Shown one piece after another: positions 1 through 7,019 of a DNA stretch of 25,289 bases. The stretch lies in NCBI GenBank assembly GCA_013821525.1, contig JACDGR010000003.1, forward strand, positions 1 through 25,289, written 5' to 3'. A program made the translations under genes and the position numbers. Under the pieces are notes generated by a model. That model did no database searches. It was not told where the DNA came from and saw nothing but the letters and a program-made list of their open reading frames with translations. Position 1 is the stretch's first letter, and every line of letters starts with the position of its first letter. Origin of the DNA: Actinomycetota bacterium (GTDB taxonomy: Bacteria > Actinomycetota > Thermoleophilia > Gaiellales > Gaiellaceae).

Positions 1-39
1 GTGCAGCAGGATGCTCTGAGAGGTCGTCTCGGGCTCTAT

Positions 40-501
40 CTAACCGACGAGGTCGAGCTCCACGGTGGCCGTGCACATCGACCTGAAGCTCGGGATCTCC
101 CGGTCGAGCATCTCGACGACGCTCTCCTGCGTCTCGCCGCTTCCCGGCCTGGCCGCGAGCTCGCGCAGCGTCGCCTCGACAGCGCCGAGCTCGCGCCGAA
201 TCTCGCTGAGCTGCGCGGTTGCCTCGCTCGTATCCGAGGGGAGCTCCGTCAGCATCTGCTCGAGGAGGTTGAGCCCGAAGCCGGCGGCCGCCATGTCTTG
301 CAGGGGGCCGTCGTGCAGGTCGAGTGCGAGCCGGGTCAGACCGCGCTGGGCCGTGTCCGAGGACGACACGAGTCCAACCGCCGGCATGGTCAGCGAGCGT
401 CCGCCCCGCCGGCGTCGAGGCGCCGGGGTCACAGCATGGTCGATCGAGGTCAATTCCGCAGTGTCCTTCCAGGTGTCGAGGAGCCATGCCCTATGGCCCA
501 A
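40..501 (-). pseudogene. NarL/LytS-type sensor histidine kinase fragment, interrupted by an in-frame TAG
   Basis: The 153-residue reading frame (TTG start; a 116-codon version could start at ATG 387) carries a HisKA_3 dimerisation/phosphoacceptor helix with the motif LALDLHDGPLQD, where the His of LHDGPLQD is the expected phosphorylation site. Two-component kinases of this family continue into a HATPase_c domain, which is absent here. The frame stops at TAG (40-42), but translation past the stop still reads like kinase sequence (IEPETTSQSILLH, resembling the linker and N-box start of this family) up to the window edge. I therefore call it a pseudogene or a sequencing error rather than a short kinase. 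No sensor domain is visible upstream. It is divergent from the diguanylate cyclase at 682. The homology call rests on motif recognition only. Confidence 0.6.
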
Positions 502-681
502 GCCGAATCTAGAGCGGACCGATGCGGTTTACAACCCTCGGAGGGGGGATCATGTTGCGCGCAATCAACTGCACGAGGTGTCCTTTAGTCCCTGGATCGG
601 AGAATTGCGCTTCACCCCTCCGCAGACAAGGATCGAGGGAGGGCTGCGCGTCGGGCACGAAACGACGCGCACTGCGGCCAT

Positions 682-1719
682 ATGCAACTCGATTCCTCCT
701 CGGCGGACAACCTGCGATTCGATCTGCGCGCCTACGAGCGCCTCGCGGAGCTATTGCCTCGCCTGCTCGCCGAGGACGCGTTGGAACCGCTGATCGCGGC
801 GATCGCCGATGCGGTCGAGGAGCTGATCCCGTGTTCCGCGGTCCTGCTCTTCGAGTCCCGGGAGGCTGACGGTGCGCTGATGCCGATTCTCATGCGAGGT
901 CTCTCGCGGGGGACGGGGCGAGCGCCGATCCATCCGGACGGTGACAGCCTCGAGGCTCTGGCGCTCGCTTCGACCGAGCCCGTGCTGAGCCGTCGGAGCA
1001 CGCCATCGGGAGGGGAGACTATCGCGTCAGTCCCGCTCGTCGTACGTGGGCGCGCGACCGGCTGCCTGACGGTGCATCGGGGCATCGACCAGGTGTTCCT
1101 CGACGAGGAGCTTCGCTTCCTCGCGCGTCTCGCGGACATGGCTGCGATGAGCCTCGACAACGTTCAGGCTCGAGCGAAGCTCGCCGAGCTCGCGCAGACC
1201 GACGAGCTGACCGGCCTGTTGAACCGTCGGGGCTTTTTCGCTGCGTTCGATCGCATCCTCGCGCAGGGGGCCCGAGACGGTCGTTGCACGTCGGTGTTGA
1301 CCGTCGACGTCGACGACCTGAAGCTCGTCAACGACGAGTTCGGGCATCCAGCGGGGGACGCTGTGCTCGTGTCCGTGGCGGAGACCCTCACCCGTAGGAC
1401 GCGGCGTGGAGACGTCGTCGGGCGGCTCGGCGGCGACGAGTTCGCGGTCGTGCTCTCCGGGGCGACGGCCGGCGCGGCCGAGAGGGTCCGCGAGGAGCTC
1501 GAACGGCAACTGGCCGAGGGGACGGTGCAGACGCCGCACGGCTGGATCGGGACGGCGGCCAGCGTGGGAGCGGCATCGGCGGAGCCGGGGCGGATCGAAG
1601 GCGCGACGCTCGTCGCCTCGTCGGATCGAGACATGTATCTGAGAAAGAACGCCGGCACCGGGTCGTTGACCGGTGCGTCAGGCGAGGAAGGAGCCGGAGC
1701 CGGGCGCGTTCACCGCTAG
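682..1719 (+). CDS. GAF-GGDEF diguanylate cyclase
   Basis: A 345-residue soluble protein expected to make cyclic di-GMP from two GTP. Residues about 20-160 look like a GAF sensor domain, followed by a GGDEF domain from about 165. The domain opens with the typical DELTGLLNRRGF and has the active-site GGDEF at 250-254. The inhibitory I-site RxxD (R241 to D244) lies exactly five residues before GGDEF, so product feedback inhibition is likely. There is no EAL domain, no transmembrane segment and no signal peptide, so the signal sensed by the GAF domain should be cytoplasmic. The ATG at 682 is the first start in the frame; no good Shine-Dalgarno precedes it. It is divergent from the broken kinase, and nothing in the window shows what receives the c-di-GMP. 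Confidence 0.93.
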   Translation: MQLDSSSADNLRFDLRAYERLAELLPRLLAEDALEPLIAAIADAVEELIPCSAVLLFESREADGALMPILMRGLSRGTGRAPIHPDGDSLEALALASTEPVLSRRSTPSGGETIASVPLVVRGRATGCLTVHRGIDQVFLDEELRFLARLADMAAMSLDNVQARAKLAELAQTDELTGLLNRRGFFAAFDRILAQGARDGRCTSVLTVDVDDLKLVNDEFGHPAGDAVLVSVAETLTRRTRRGDVVGRLGGDEFAVVLSGATAGAAERVREELERQLAEGTVQTPHGWIGTAASVGAASAEPGRIEGATLVASSDRDMYLRKNAGTGSLTGASGEEGAGAGRVHR

Positions 1720-2129
1720 AGGGGCACGAGGCAACCTGCGGCACGCAGCCTTACCCCGGAACGCCAACCCGGCTCCTGTACGAACCATCGCGCAAGCACG
1801 CTGCGCGCGACCTACCGGTCTGCCTAGCCGCGCCCACCCGTCCGGGTAGCCCTGACCGCAATTTGCGGGAGCAACGATCGCAGACGCGCACAATGCTCCC
1901 CCTTCGGACGTGCCGCACCGAGACCAGTCCGGAGGCAGCCTCCGGTTCGAAGCGTCCACAGGGAAGGGCGCGCGCTGAAGGGCGCTTTGGCGACGTGCTG
2001 TGGAGAGAATGTTGGTGACGAGAGTGTGACGCGGACATGTCTGGTCGCGGAGTTACAAAGCAATGCCACAAAGCGGTCTCGCAGAGTGGGCTTACAGAGG
2101 TCGCTCCGTGCGAGCCCCTCGAGCGAGCC
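1720..2129. other. Non-coding stretch between convergent genes
   Basis: About 410 nt between the diguanylate cyclase and the minus-strand pspAB, with no convincing gene. The open frames here have atypical composition and no recognisable motif. Visible small structures are the near-perfect dyad CCGCAATTTGCGG at 1856-1868 and a direct repeat ACAAAGC at 2055-2061 and 2068-2074. No hairpin plus T-tract terminator was seen. Confidence 0.5.
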
Positions 2130-2696
2130 TTAGAGCGGCGCGTCGAAGAGGGCGAGCCACCGGGTCAGGTCTTGCTCGATCGGCAGCTCCTTCTCGAGCT
2201 TCGCCTTCAACTCGAGCTCGAGCGCGTTGTCTCGGGTCGTCTTGTCGGCCGGCACGAACGGCCAGAACGCGCCCCGCTTGAAGCCGTAGATCCAGTAGAC
2301 CGGTTTCGCGCCACCGGAGAACTTGAAGATCGCGGCGAGGAGCTGCGAGCCGAAGCCCTGCGCGGTCAGCTCCGACGAGAGCGTGTGGGCCGTCCCGACC
2401 AGATCCTCCAGATCGGGATCGGTGAGGACGATCCAGTCGTAGCCGTACTCGTCGCTCTTGCGCTCGACGGTCGAACCGCACTGGGTGGCGACCGCGTCGA
2501 CCAGCTTGTCGACCTCGTCGAACGCCGCGCGAAACTCGCCCGAGGACTGAGGCTTGAACGAGATCGCCGCGACACCTGCGGTCTTCAGCCCGAGCTCGAC
2601 GTCGAGCGTCACCGCCGCCGTCGTCAGCGCGAAGAGCCGGTCGTCCTTCGGCTCGGCGAGCTTCTTCTTGCCGAACAGGCTGTCGCGCAGGCCCAT
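2130..2696 (-). CDS. pspAB: PspA-associated protein PspAB
   Basis: A 188-residue soluble protein that I recognise as the PspAB family of actinobacteria, named for association with the phage-shock-protein system. Its biochemical function is not established. Family-like features are the N-terminal MGLRDSLFG, a central segment around YGYDWIVL, the stretch around SELTAQGFGSQLLAAIFKF, YGFKRGAFWPFVP, and a C-terminal helix ending ERWL-like (here LTRWLALFDAPL). It lies 30 nt downstream of htpX on the same strand, the arrangement commonly seen in actinobacteria, so the two are probably co-transcribed and linked to membrane or envelope stress. No pspA gene is present in this window. The start at 2696 fits the family N-terminus. 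Confidence 0.82.
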   Translation of the reverse strand: MGLRDSLFGKKKLAEPKDDRLFALTTAAVTLDVELGLKTAGVAAISFKPQSSGEFRAAFDEVDKLVDAVATQCGSTVERKSDEYGYDWIVLTDPDLEDLVGTAHTLSSELTAQGFGSQLLAAIFKFSGGAKPVYWIYGFKRGAFWPFVPADKTTRDNALELELKAKLEKELPIEQDLTRWLALFDAPL

Positions 2697-2726
2697 CCTC
2701 TGTTTCGCCTCGACCGCCCGCGCGCG

Positions 2727-3638
2727 CTACGCGACCGGGCGACCCATGTCGCGCGCGATCTCCGCGAGCGCAGCAATCCGCTTCTCGAGCGGCGGGTGAT
2801 CCGCGAACAGCTCTGCGGCCGCGGACTTGACCTTCGCCGGGACGATGAAGAAAGCGTTCATCCCTTCGACCTTCCGTAGATCCTGGTTCGGAATCAGCGT
2901 CATCTGCGACGAGATCTTCTGCAGCGCGCTCATCAGGTACTCGGGTGCCCCGGTGATCAGCGCCGACCCGCGGTCGGCCGCGTACTCGCGGTAGCGCGAG
3001 ATCGTGCGGATCAGAACGTAGCTGACCGCATAGGTGACTGCGGAGACCGCGAAGACGATCAGCCAGATGGGCGGGCCGTTGTTGTCGCGCCGGTCGCCAC
3101 CGCCCCACATCCCTGCGTAGAGCATGAAGCGCGTCAGCATCGCGGCGAGCATCGCGAAGAAGCTTGCGACGGTCATGATCAGCACGTCGCGGTTCGCGAT
3201 GTGCGAGAGCTCGTGTGCGAGGACGGCCTCGACTTCCTTCGGCTCGAGCCGATCCCACAGCCCGGTCGTTACGCAGACCGCAGCATGCTTCGGCGAGCGG
3301 CCGGTCGCGAAGGCGTTCGGCACCGGTGTGTCCATGAACGCGACCTTCGGCTTTGGCAGGTCGGCCATCGCACACAGGCGCTCGATCATGTCGTGCAGCG
3401 CCGGCGCCTCCTCGCGGCTGACGATCCGCGCCCCCGCGGCCCTCAGCGCCAGCTTGTCCGAGGTGAAGTACTGGAAGAACGCGATCGCAACGATGATCAC
3501 GAACATCGGCGCGATGCCGACGCCCGCGAACTGCAAGAGCGCGAGCGCGAAGCCCACGTACAGGAGCCCGAGCAGACCGGTCGTCGCGAGCATCCGAATC
3601 GTCAGGCCGAAATCACGGCCGTATGACCTGCGCTTCAT
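2727..3638 (-). CDS. htpX: Zinc metalloprotease HtpX
   Basis: A 303-residue membrane-bound M48 peptidase that degrades damaged or misassembled membrane proteins. The N-terminus has two hydrophobic helices (about 13-38 and 42-58). The zinc site is HELSH at 142-146, with the third ligand probably E218 in YREYAADR. Two further hydrophobic segments (about 152-176 and 190-212) lie between them. The family sequence NAFATGRSPKHAAVCVT is present at about 108-124. The frame is open further upstream, but ATG 3638 starts the conserved N-terminus (MKRRSYGRD); a longer version would overlap the cytochrome c gene. TACACT lies six nt upstream of the ATG, with no Shine-Dalgarno, suggesting a leaderless mRNA. 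pspAB follows in the same operon. Confidence 0.93.
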   Translation of the reverse strand: MKRRSYGRDFGLTIRMLATTGLLGLLYVGFALALLQFAGVGIAPMFVIIVAIAFFQYFTSDKLALRAAGARIVSREEAPALHDMIERLCAMADLPKPKVAFMDTPVPNAFATGRSPKHAAVCVTTGLWDRLEPKEVEAVLAHELSHIANRDVLIMTVASFFAMLAAMLTRFMLYAGMWGGGDRRDNNGPPIWLIVFAVSAVTYAVSYVLIRTISRYREYAADRGSALITGAPEYLMSALQKISSQMTLIPNQDLRKVEGMNAFFIVPAKVKSAAAELFADHPPLEKRIAALAEIARDMGRPVA

Positions 3639-3644
3639 GGGAGC

Positions 3645-3650
3645 AGTGTA
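3645..3650 (-). promoter_or_regulatory. Probable -10 box of htpX (TACACT), leaderless
   Basis: TACACT fits the actinobacterial -10 pattern TANNNT and ends six nt before the htpX ATG, so the transcript should begin at or next to the start codon. No consensus -35 is visible. Confidence 0.5.
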
Positions 3651-3709
3651 AGCCGGGAAGACGAGCAGCCGCGGCCCGCTTAATGGTGCGTCAATGTGCG
3701 CTCGAGCTA

Positions 3710-3715
3710 TAGGAT
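3710..3715 (+). promoter_or_regulatory. Probable -10 box of the cytochrome c gene (TAGGAT)
   Basis: TAGGAT ends eight nt before GTG 3724. A GGAG at 3716-3719 could also act as a ribosome binding site if transcription starts further upstream, so the leaderless reading is not exclusive. Confidence 0.4.
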
Positions 3716-3723
3716 GGAGTCCC

Positions 3724-4146
3724 GTGCGCCGACTCGTTCCGATCGCAATCCTGCTCCCGCTCCTTGTGCTCGCGACGGGATGCTCCACCTCCAAGCCGGG
3801 TGAGAAGGTCGTCACGCCGACGCCCACCAAGGTGATCGGCACCGTCCCGAAGGCCCAGACCGCAGTCGTGCCGGCGAAGTACAAGCACGGTGACCCAACG
3901 GCCGGCAAGGTCGTCTTCCTCGGAGCCGGCGGCTGCGGCGGCTGCCATACGCTCGCCGACGCGAAGTCGAACGGCAAGGTCGGGCCGAACCTGGATCAGG
4001 CGAAGCCGCCGCTGTCGCTCGCCGTCACACGCGTTACGCACGGCCAGGGCGCGATGCCGAACTTCACGGGTCAGCTCTCCGACACGCAGATCGCCAACGT
4101 CACCGCGTACGTCGTGAAGGCGTCCGGCGGCAATCTCAACGGCTGA
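3724..4146 (+). CDS. Cytochrome c lipoprotein (c-type, single haem)
   Basis: A 140-residue secreted electron carrier. The N-terminus VRRLVPIAILLPLLVLATGC is a lipoprotein signal peptide with the acylated Cys at about residue 20. A Pro/Thr/Lys linker leads to a class I cytochrome c fold. The haem-binding CGGCH is at 71-75, and the sixth ligand is probably M111 in GAMPNF. I chose GTG 3724 because it gives a normal signal peptide and is preceded by GGAG and TAGGAT; an ATG at 3694 would add ten charged or polar residues before the signal sequence. It is divergent from htpX. No oxidase or reductase partner is adjacent, so its redox partner is unknown. Confidence 0.9.
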   Translation: MRRLVPIAILLPLLVLATGCSTSKPGEKVVTPTPTKVIGTVPKAQTAVVPAKYKHGDPTAGKVVFLGAGGCGGCHTLADAKSNGKVGPNLDQAKPPLSLAVTRVTHGQGAMPNFTGQLSDTQIANVTAYVVKASGGNLNG

Positions 4147-4181
4147 CGCTGCTACCTGAGGGGTTCCCGCGCGAGGTACGC

Positions 4182-4970
4182 GTGCTCGCCACCGACTTCG
4201 ATCGCACGCTCGTCTGGGAGGACGGTCGTCTGCACGAGCGCACGATTGCCGCACTCCAGCGTGCGCAGGCTGCCGGCCTGCACGTGATCGTCGTCACCGG
4301 TCGCATGTTCCAGTCCACCCGGCTGGCGCTCAGGCCGGCCGGTCTGCACGAACCGGTGATCTGTTACCAGGGTGCTGTTGTCGCAGACGGCGACGGCACA
4401 TGGTTGCGGCATGTTCCGATCGAGCTCGAACTTGCGCACGAGGCGATTGCGTTCGTCGCCGAAGCGGGATACAGCCCCAACGTCTACGTGGACGACGAGC
4501 TGTACGTCTCCGAGGTGACGCAGCACGCGCGGGACTACGCCGGCTTCCAGCATCTCGAGATCCACCCGGTCGGCGATCTGCTCGCGTGGCTCTCGTCGCC
4601 ACCGACGAAGCTCGTCTGCGTGGGTGACCCCGACGAGCTCTCCGCCGTAGAGGAACGTGCCAAGGCGCACTTCGGCGAGCGCCTGTACATCTCCAAGTCG
4701 CTCCCGTACTTCCTCGAGTTTGCCGCGCCCGGCGTCACCAAGGGAGCCGGTCTCGATTTTCTCGCGGCGCACATGGGCTTCACGCCGGAAGAGACGATCT
4801 CCTTCGGCGACGGGGAGAACGACGTCGAGCTCGTCGAGTGGGCGGGGTACGGCGTCGCCGTCGAGAACGCGCACGAGCGTGTGAAGGCGGTCGCTGACTG
4901 GATCGGGCCGTCGGCCGAGCAGGAGGGTGTGGCGCAGGTGATCGAGGCCTACCTAGACTCACTGACGTGA
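4182..4970 (+). CDS. HAD-superfamily phosphatase, Cof type
   Basis: A 262-residue cytoplasmic HAD-IIB (Cof-like) phosphatase, a family that dephosphorylates sugar phosphates, nucleotides or similar small molecules. Motif I is DFDRTL near the N-terminus, where both Asp are catalytic. Motif II is VVTGR at about 37-41. The Lys of VTKGAG serves as motif III, and motif IV is SFGDGENDVEL. The long cap between motifs II and III is the type-II C2 cap. GTG 4182 places motif I at residues 5-10, which is normal. The stop overlaps the serS start by 4 nt (GTGA 4967-4970), so the genes are probably translationally coupled. The substrate cannot be told from sequence. Confidence 0.85.
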   Translation: MLATDFDRTLVWEDGRLHERTIAALQRAQAAGLHVIVVTGRMFQSTRLALRPAGLHEPVICYQGAVVADGDGTWLRHVPIELELAHEAIAFVAEAGYSPNVYVDDELYVSEVTQHARDYAGFQHLEIHPVGDLLAWLSSPPTKLVCVGDPDELSAVEERAKAHFGERLYISKSLPYFLEFAAPGVTKGAGLDFLAAHMGFTPEETISFGDGENDVELVEWAGYGVAVENAHERVKAVADWIGPSAEQEGVAQVIEAYLDSLT

Positions 4971-6166
4971 TCGACCTGAAGGCAGCCCGCAACGATCCGG
5001 ACACGGTTCGGTCTGCGCTCGCGCGCCGCGGCGCAGGGCACGCGTTCGACGAGCTGCTCGCAGCCGACGAACGCTGGCGTGCGCTCGTTCCGAAGGTCGA
5101 CGAGCTGCGTGCGCAGCAGAAGCTCGACGGCAAGCCGACGCCCGAGCAGCTCGAGCGATTGAAGCAGGTCAAGGAGCAGCTGAAATCGGTCGAGGGTGAG
5201 CTCGGTGCGGCAGAGGCGGTGCGCGACGCAGCGCTCGGCAAGGTGCCGAACCTGCCACACGCGAGCGCCGCCGACGGTGATCGCGACGAAGACGCGATCG
5301 TCGTCAGCGAGTGGGGCGAGCGAACGGCTCCCGACCCAGCGCTCGAGCACCTCGACGTGGGCAACTACGACATGGAACGCGGCGCGAAAGTCTCCGGCGC
5401 GCGCTTCGGGCTCATCATCGGCGACGCAGCGCGCCTCTCACTCTCGCTGTACCGGCTCGCCCTCGACCGCCTGACCGAGGCGGGCTTCACGCCCGTGCTG
5501 CCTCCCGTGCTCGTCCGCGAGGAGGCGATGTACGGCACGGGCTTCTTCCCGTCGGAGAAAAACGACTTCTACTCGATCCCGGAGGACGGCCTCTATCTCG
5601 TCGGGACCTCCGAGGTCCCGCTGATCGCGATGCACATGGGGGAGATCCTCGAGCAGCTGCCGATCCGCTACTGCGCGTTCTCGTCGTGCTTTCGCCGCGA
5701 GTCGGGCTCGGCGGGCCGCGACACGCGTGGCATGTTCCGCGTGCACCAGTTCCAGAAGGTCGAGATGGTCGTCTACATTCGCCCCGAGGACTCCTGGGAC
5801 GAGCATGAGCGGCTACTCGGGATCGAGGAGTCGATCGTGCAGGAGCTCGGCGTGCCCTATCGCGTCGTCAACAGCGCCGCGGGCGACCTCTCGAGCGCGG
5901 CGGCCAAGCGCTACGACATCGAGGCGTGGTTCCCGTCGCAGAACCGCTACCGGGAGATCACGTCGTGTTCGAACACGACGGACTATCAGGCGCGGCGTTC
6001 AGGGATCCGGTACCGCGTGGGGGAGAAGCAGCTCGAAACGCCGCACACCTTGAACGGCACTGCCGTCACGGACCGCTGCGCGCTCGCGATCCTCGAGAAC
6101 TTCGGCGGTGACGTGCCCGAGGTGCTGCAGAGCTTCGGCGCGCCCGCCCGCATCACCAAGGCGTAG
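4967..6166 (+). CDS. serS: Seryl-tRNA synthetase
   Basis: A 399-residue class II aminoacyl-tRNA synthetase that charges tRNA-Ser and tRNA-Sec with serine. Residues about 26-90 form the N-terminal antiparallel coiled-coil arm that grips the long variable arm of tRNA-Ser. The catalytic core follows: the TSEVPLI serine-site motif, motif 2 (FRRESGSAGRDTRGMFRVHQ) and motif 3 near LNGTAVTDRCALAILENF. The protein is somewhat shorter than the usual 420-430 residues, mainly in the coiled-coil arm and the C-terminus. Motif 3 reads NGTAVTDR where many bacteria have NGSGLAVGR; the Arg is kept. The GTG start overlaps the HAD gene. A tRNA-Ser gene begins 19 nt after the stop. Confidence 0.96.
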   Translation: MIDLKAARNDPDTVRSALARRGAGHAFDELLAADERWRALVPKVDELRAQQKLDGKPTPEQLERLKQVKEQLKSVEGELGAAEAVRDAALGKVPNLPHASAADGDRDEDAIVVSEWGERTAPDPALEHLDVGNYDMERGAKVSGARFGLIIGDAARLSLSLYRLALDRLTEAGFTPVLPPVLVREEAMYGTGFFPSEKNDFYSIPEDGLYLVGTSEVPLIAMHMGEILEQLPIRYCAFSSCFRRESGSAGRDTRGMFRVHQFQKVEMVVYIRPEDSWDEHERLLGIEESIVQELGVPYRVVNSAAGDLSSAAAKRYDIEAWFPSQNRYREITSCSNTTDYQARRSGIRYRVGEKQLETPHTLNGTAVTDRCALAILENFGGDVPEVLQSFGAPARITKA

Positions 6167-6185
6167 CGGGTAGAAAGAGGGCCGC

Positions 6186-6272
6186 GGCGGGGTGCCGGAG
6201 CGGTCGAACGGGGCGGTCTTGAAAACCGCTGACGGGGCAACTCGTCCGTGGGTTCGAATCCCACCCCCGCCG
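6186..6272 (+). tRNA. tRNA-Ser (anticodon UGA)
   Basis: An 87-nt class II tRNA. The acceptor stem is GGCGGGG (6186-6192) with CCCCGCC (6265-6271) and discriminator G 6272. The anticodon stem is GCGGT/ACCGC around the loop CTTGAAA (6218-6224), giving anticodon TGA at 6220-6222, which reads UCA and other UCN codons. A long variable arm (about 6230-6247, GACG/CGTC stem) is typical of serine tRNAs. The T arm is GTGGG-TTCGAAT-CCCAC (6248-6264). The next bases are CCT, so the 3' CCA is not encoded and must be added after transcription. It lies directly downstream of serS. Confidence 0.97.
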
Positions 6273-6599
6273 CCTGACGCCAACCAAAAAACCTAGTCCG
6301 CGAGGCGCGACGGGTGTATTCTCTCAGCGACGGGTGTATTCTCTCGAGGGTCAGAGGAGCCCACTCGGCCGGAGCGATCAACGCTCCCTCAGCGTTCGAG
6401 CAGTACGACACGATCCGCAAATTCCCACGCCGGTTCTTCAACGTCACAGGCCATGAGAGGCAAGCAGTCGAGGCCCGAGCCGAGCGGATCATCCTTGTCG
6501 TCGGCAGCCTGACAGTCGTCGAGAAGCGCGGAGTCGCTGGGGAGATCGCTGCGGAGGCACACGAGCTCTCGACCTAGCCCGGTCGATGAGACGCCACCG
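6273..6599. other. Non-coding stretch after tRNA-Ser
   Basis: About 327 nt without a convincing gene. It holds a tandem repeat (listed separately) and a possible ribosome-binding-like AGAGGAG at about 6353-6359 that is not followed by a start codon at normal spacing. Open frames on both strands (for example plus 6314-6577 and minus 6389-6679) have no recognisable motif and conflicting coding strand. Confidence 0.45.
6307..6346 (+). repeat. 20-bp tandem duplication containing TATTCT
   Basis: GCGACGGGTGTATTCTCTC occurs twice in direct tandem (6307-6325 and 6327-6345), separated by one base (A, then G after the second copy), a period of 20 bp. Each copy contains TATTCT, which fits a TANNNT -10 hexamer, so the duplication may create twin promoters. 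No gene with a clear start follows closely. Confidence 0.75.
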
Positions 6600-6803
6600 G
6601 TGTTTGACCGCCAGCGCGCGAGGCAGAAGGCGTACGTGTTCCTCTTTGGTCTCCGCAGATTCGGTCGCCTCGGGCCCATGGGACTGGCCTATACCGGTCT
6701 CCAGATGTGGCGTCGCCTCTTCCCGCAGCAGAAGCAGGCGGTGCGGATGCGGGCGGGTCAGGCTGCGCAGAACGTCCGCAAGTCGCGGGCGCGTCCGAGG
6801 TGA
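6600..6803 (+). CDS. Small basic protein of unknown function
   Basis: 67 residues from GTG 6600, rich in Arg, Lys and Gln, with a moderately hydrophobic middle (LGPMGLAYTGLQMWRRLF). No catalytic motif or known domain is recognised. The main support is its 4-nt overlap (GTGA, 6800-6803) with a clearly membrane-like small gene downstream, a coupling pattern repeated across this window. The middle could be an amphipathic membrane-associated helix. The start is uncertain because no good Shine-Dalgarno is present. Confidence 0.5.
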   Translation: MFDRQRARQKAYVFLFGLRRFGRLGPMGLAYTGLQMWRRLFPQQKQAVRMRAGQAAQNVRKSRARPR

Positions 6804-6973
6804 GAGCTCTCGCAATCGGGATCGCGATCGGAGTGCTCGTCTACGTCGTGAGCGGCGGGCACTTCCTCTTCTTGCCGTTTCTCTTCATCCCGTTCGGCCT
6901 GTTCTCGATGGGCCACCGCCGGCAGAAACGGTCGGACGGCTTGCCGGCTCCCCGCCGCTCGCGCTGGCTCTGA
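6800..6973 (+). CDS. Small two-helix membrane protein
   Basis: 57 residues from a GTG that overlaps the previous stop (GTGA). The sequence has two hydrophobic segments: about residues 3-18 (LAIGIAIGVLVYVVSG) and about 22-37 (FLFLPFLFIPFGLFS), then a basic tail (HRRQKR and RRSRW) that should stay in the cytoplasm. Small proteins of this shape are common in actinobacteria, but no function is known to me. The longer frame starting at 6707 would need an out-of-character Gly/Ala/Pro-rich N-terminus overlapping the upstream gene, so I prefer 6800. It probably acts with the coupled gene at 6600. Confidence 0.6.
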   Translation: MRALAIGIAIGVLVYVVSGGHFLFLPFLFIPFGLFSMGHRRQKRSDGLPAPRRSRWL

Positions 6974-7019
6974 GCCCGCGGCCCGCCCTGCGCGGCATGC
7001 GTGTGAAAAGCTAGAGCGG

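Noticed and set aside
1..588. Plus-strand frame of 195 codons at the left edge
   Set aside because: Antisense to the histidine kinase fragment, Arg/Glu/Leu-rich without motif.
2092..3375. Long minus-strand frame of 427 codons over htpX and pspAB
   Set aside because: It is a shifted-frame shadow, very rich in Arg and Gly/Asp, while both real genes carry clear family motifs.
3639..3977. N-terminal extension of HtpX
   Set aside because: It would overlap the divergent cytochrome c gene and its promoter, and HtpX proteins start at the MKRRSYG-like segment.
5999..6283. Minus-strand frame reading GGGIRTHGRVAPSAVFKTAP across the tRNA
   Set aside because: This is the antisense translation of tRNA-Ser, a well-known spurious protein; the tRNA structure explains it fully.
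6314..6577. 87-codon plus-strand frame beginning in the tandem repeat
   Set aside because: No ribosome site, no motif, and it starts inside the duplicated element; not supported as a gene.
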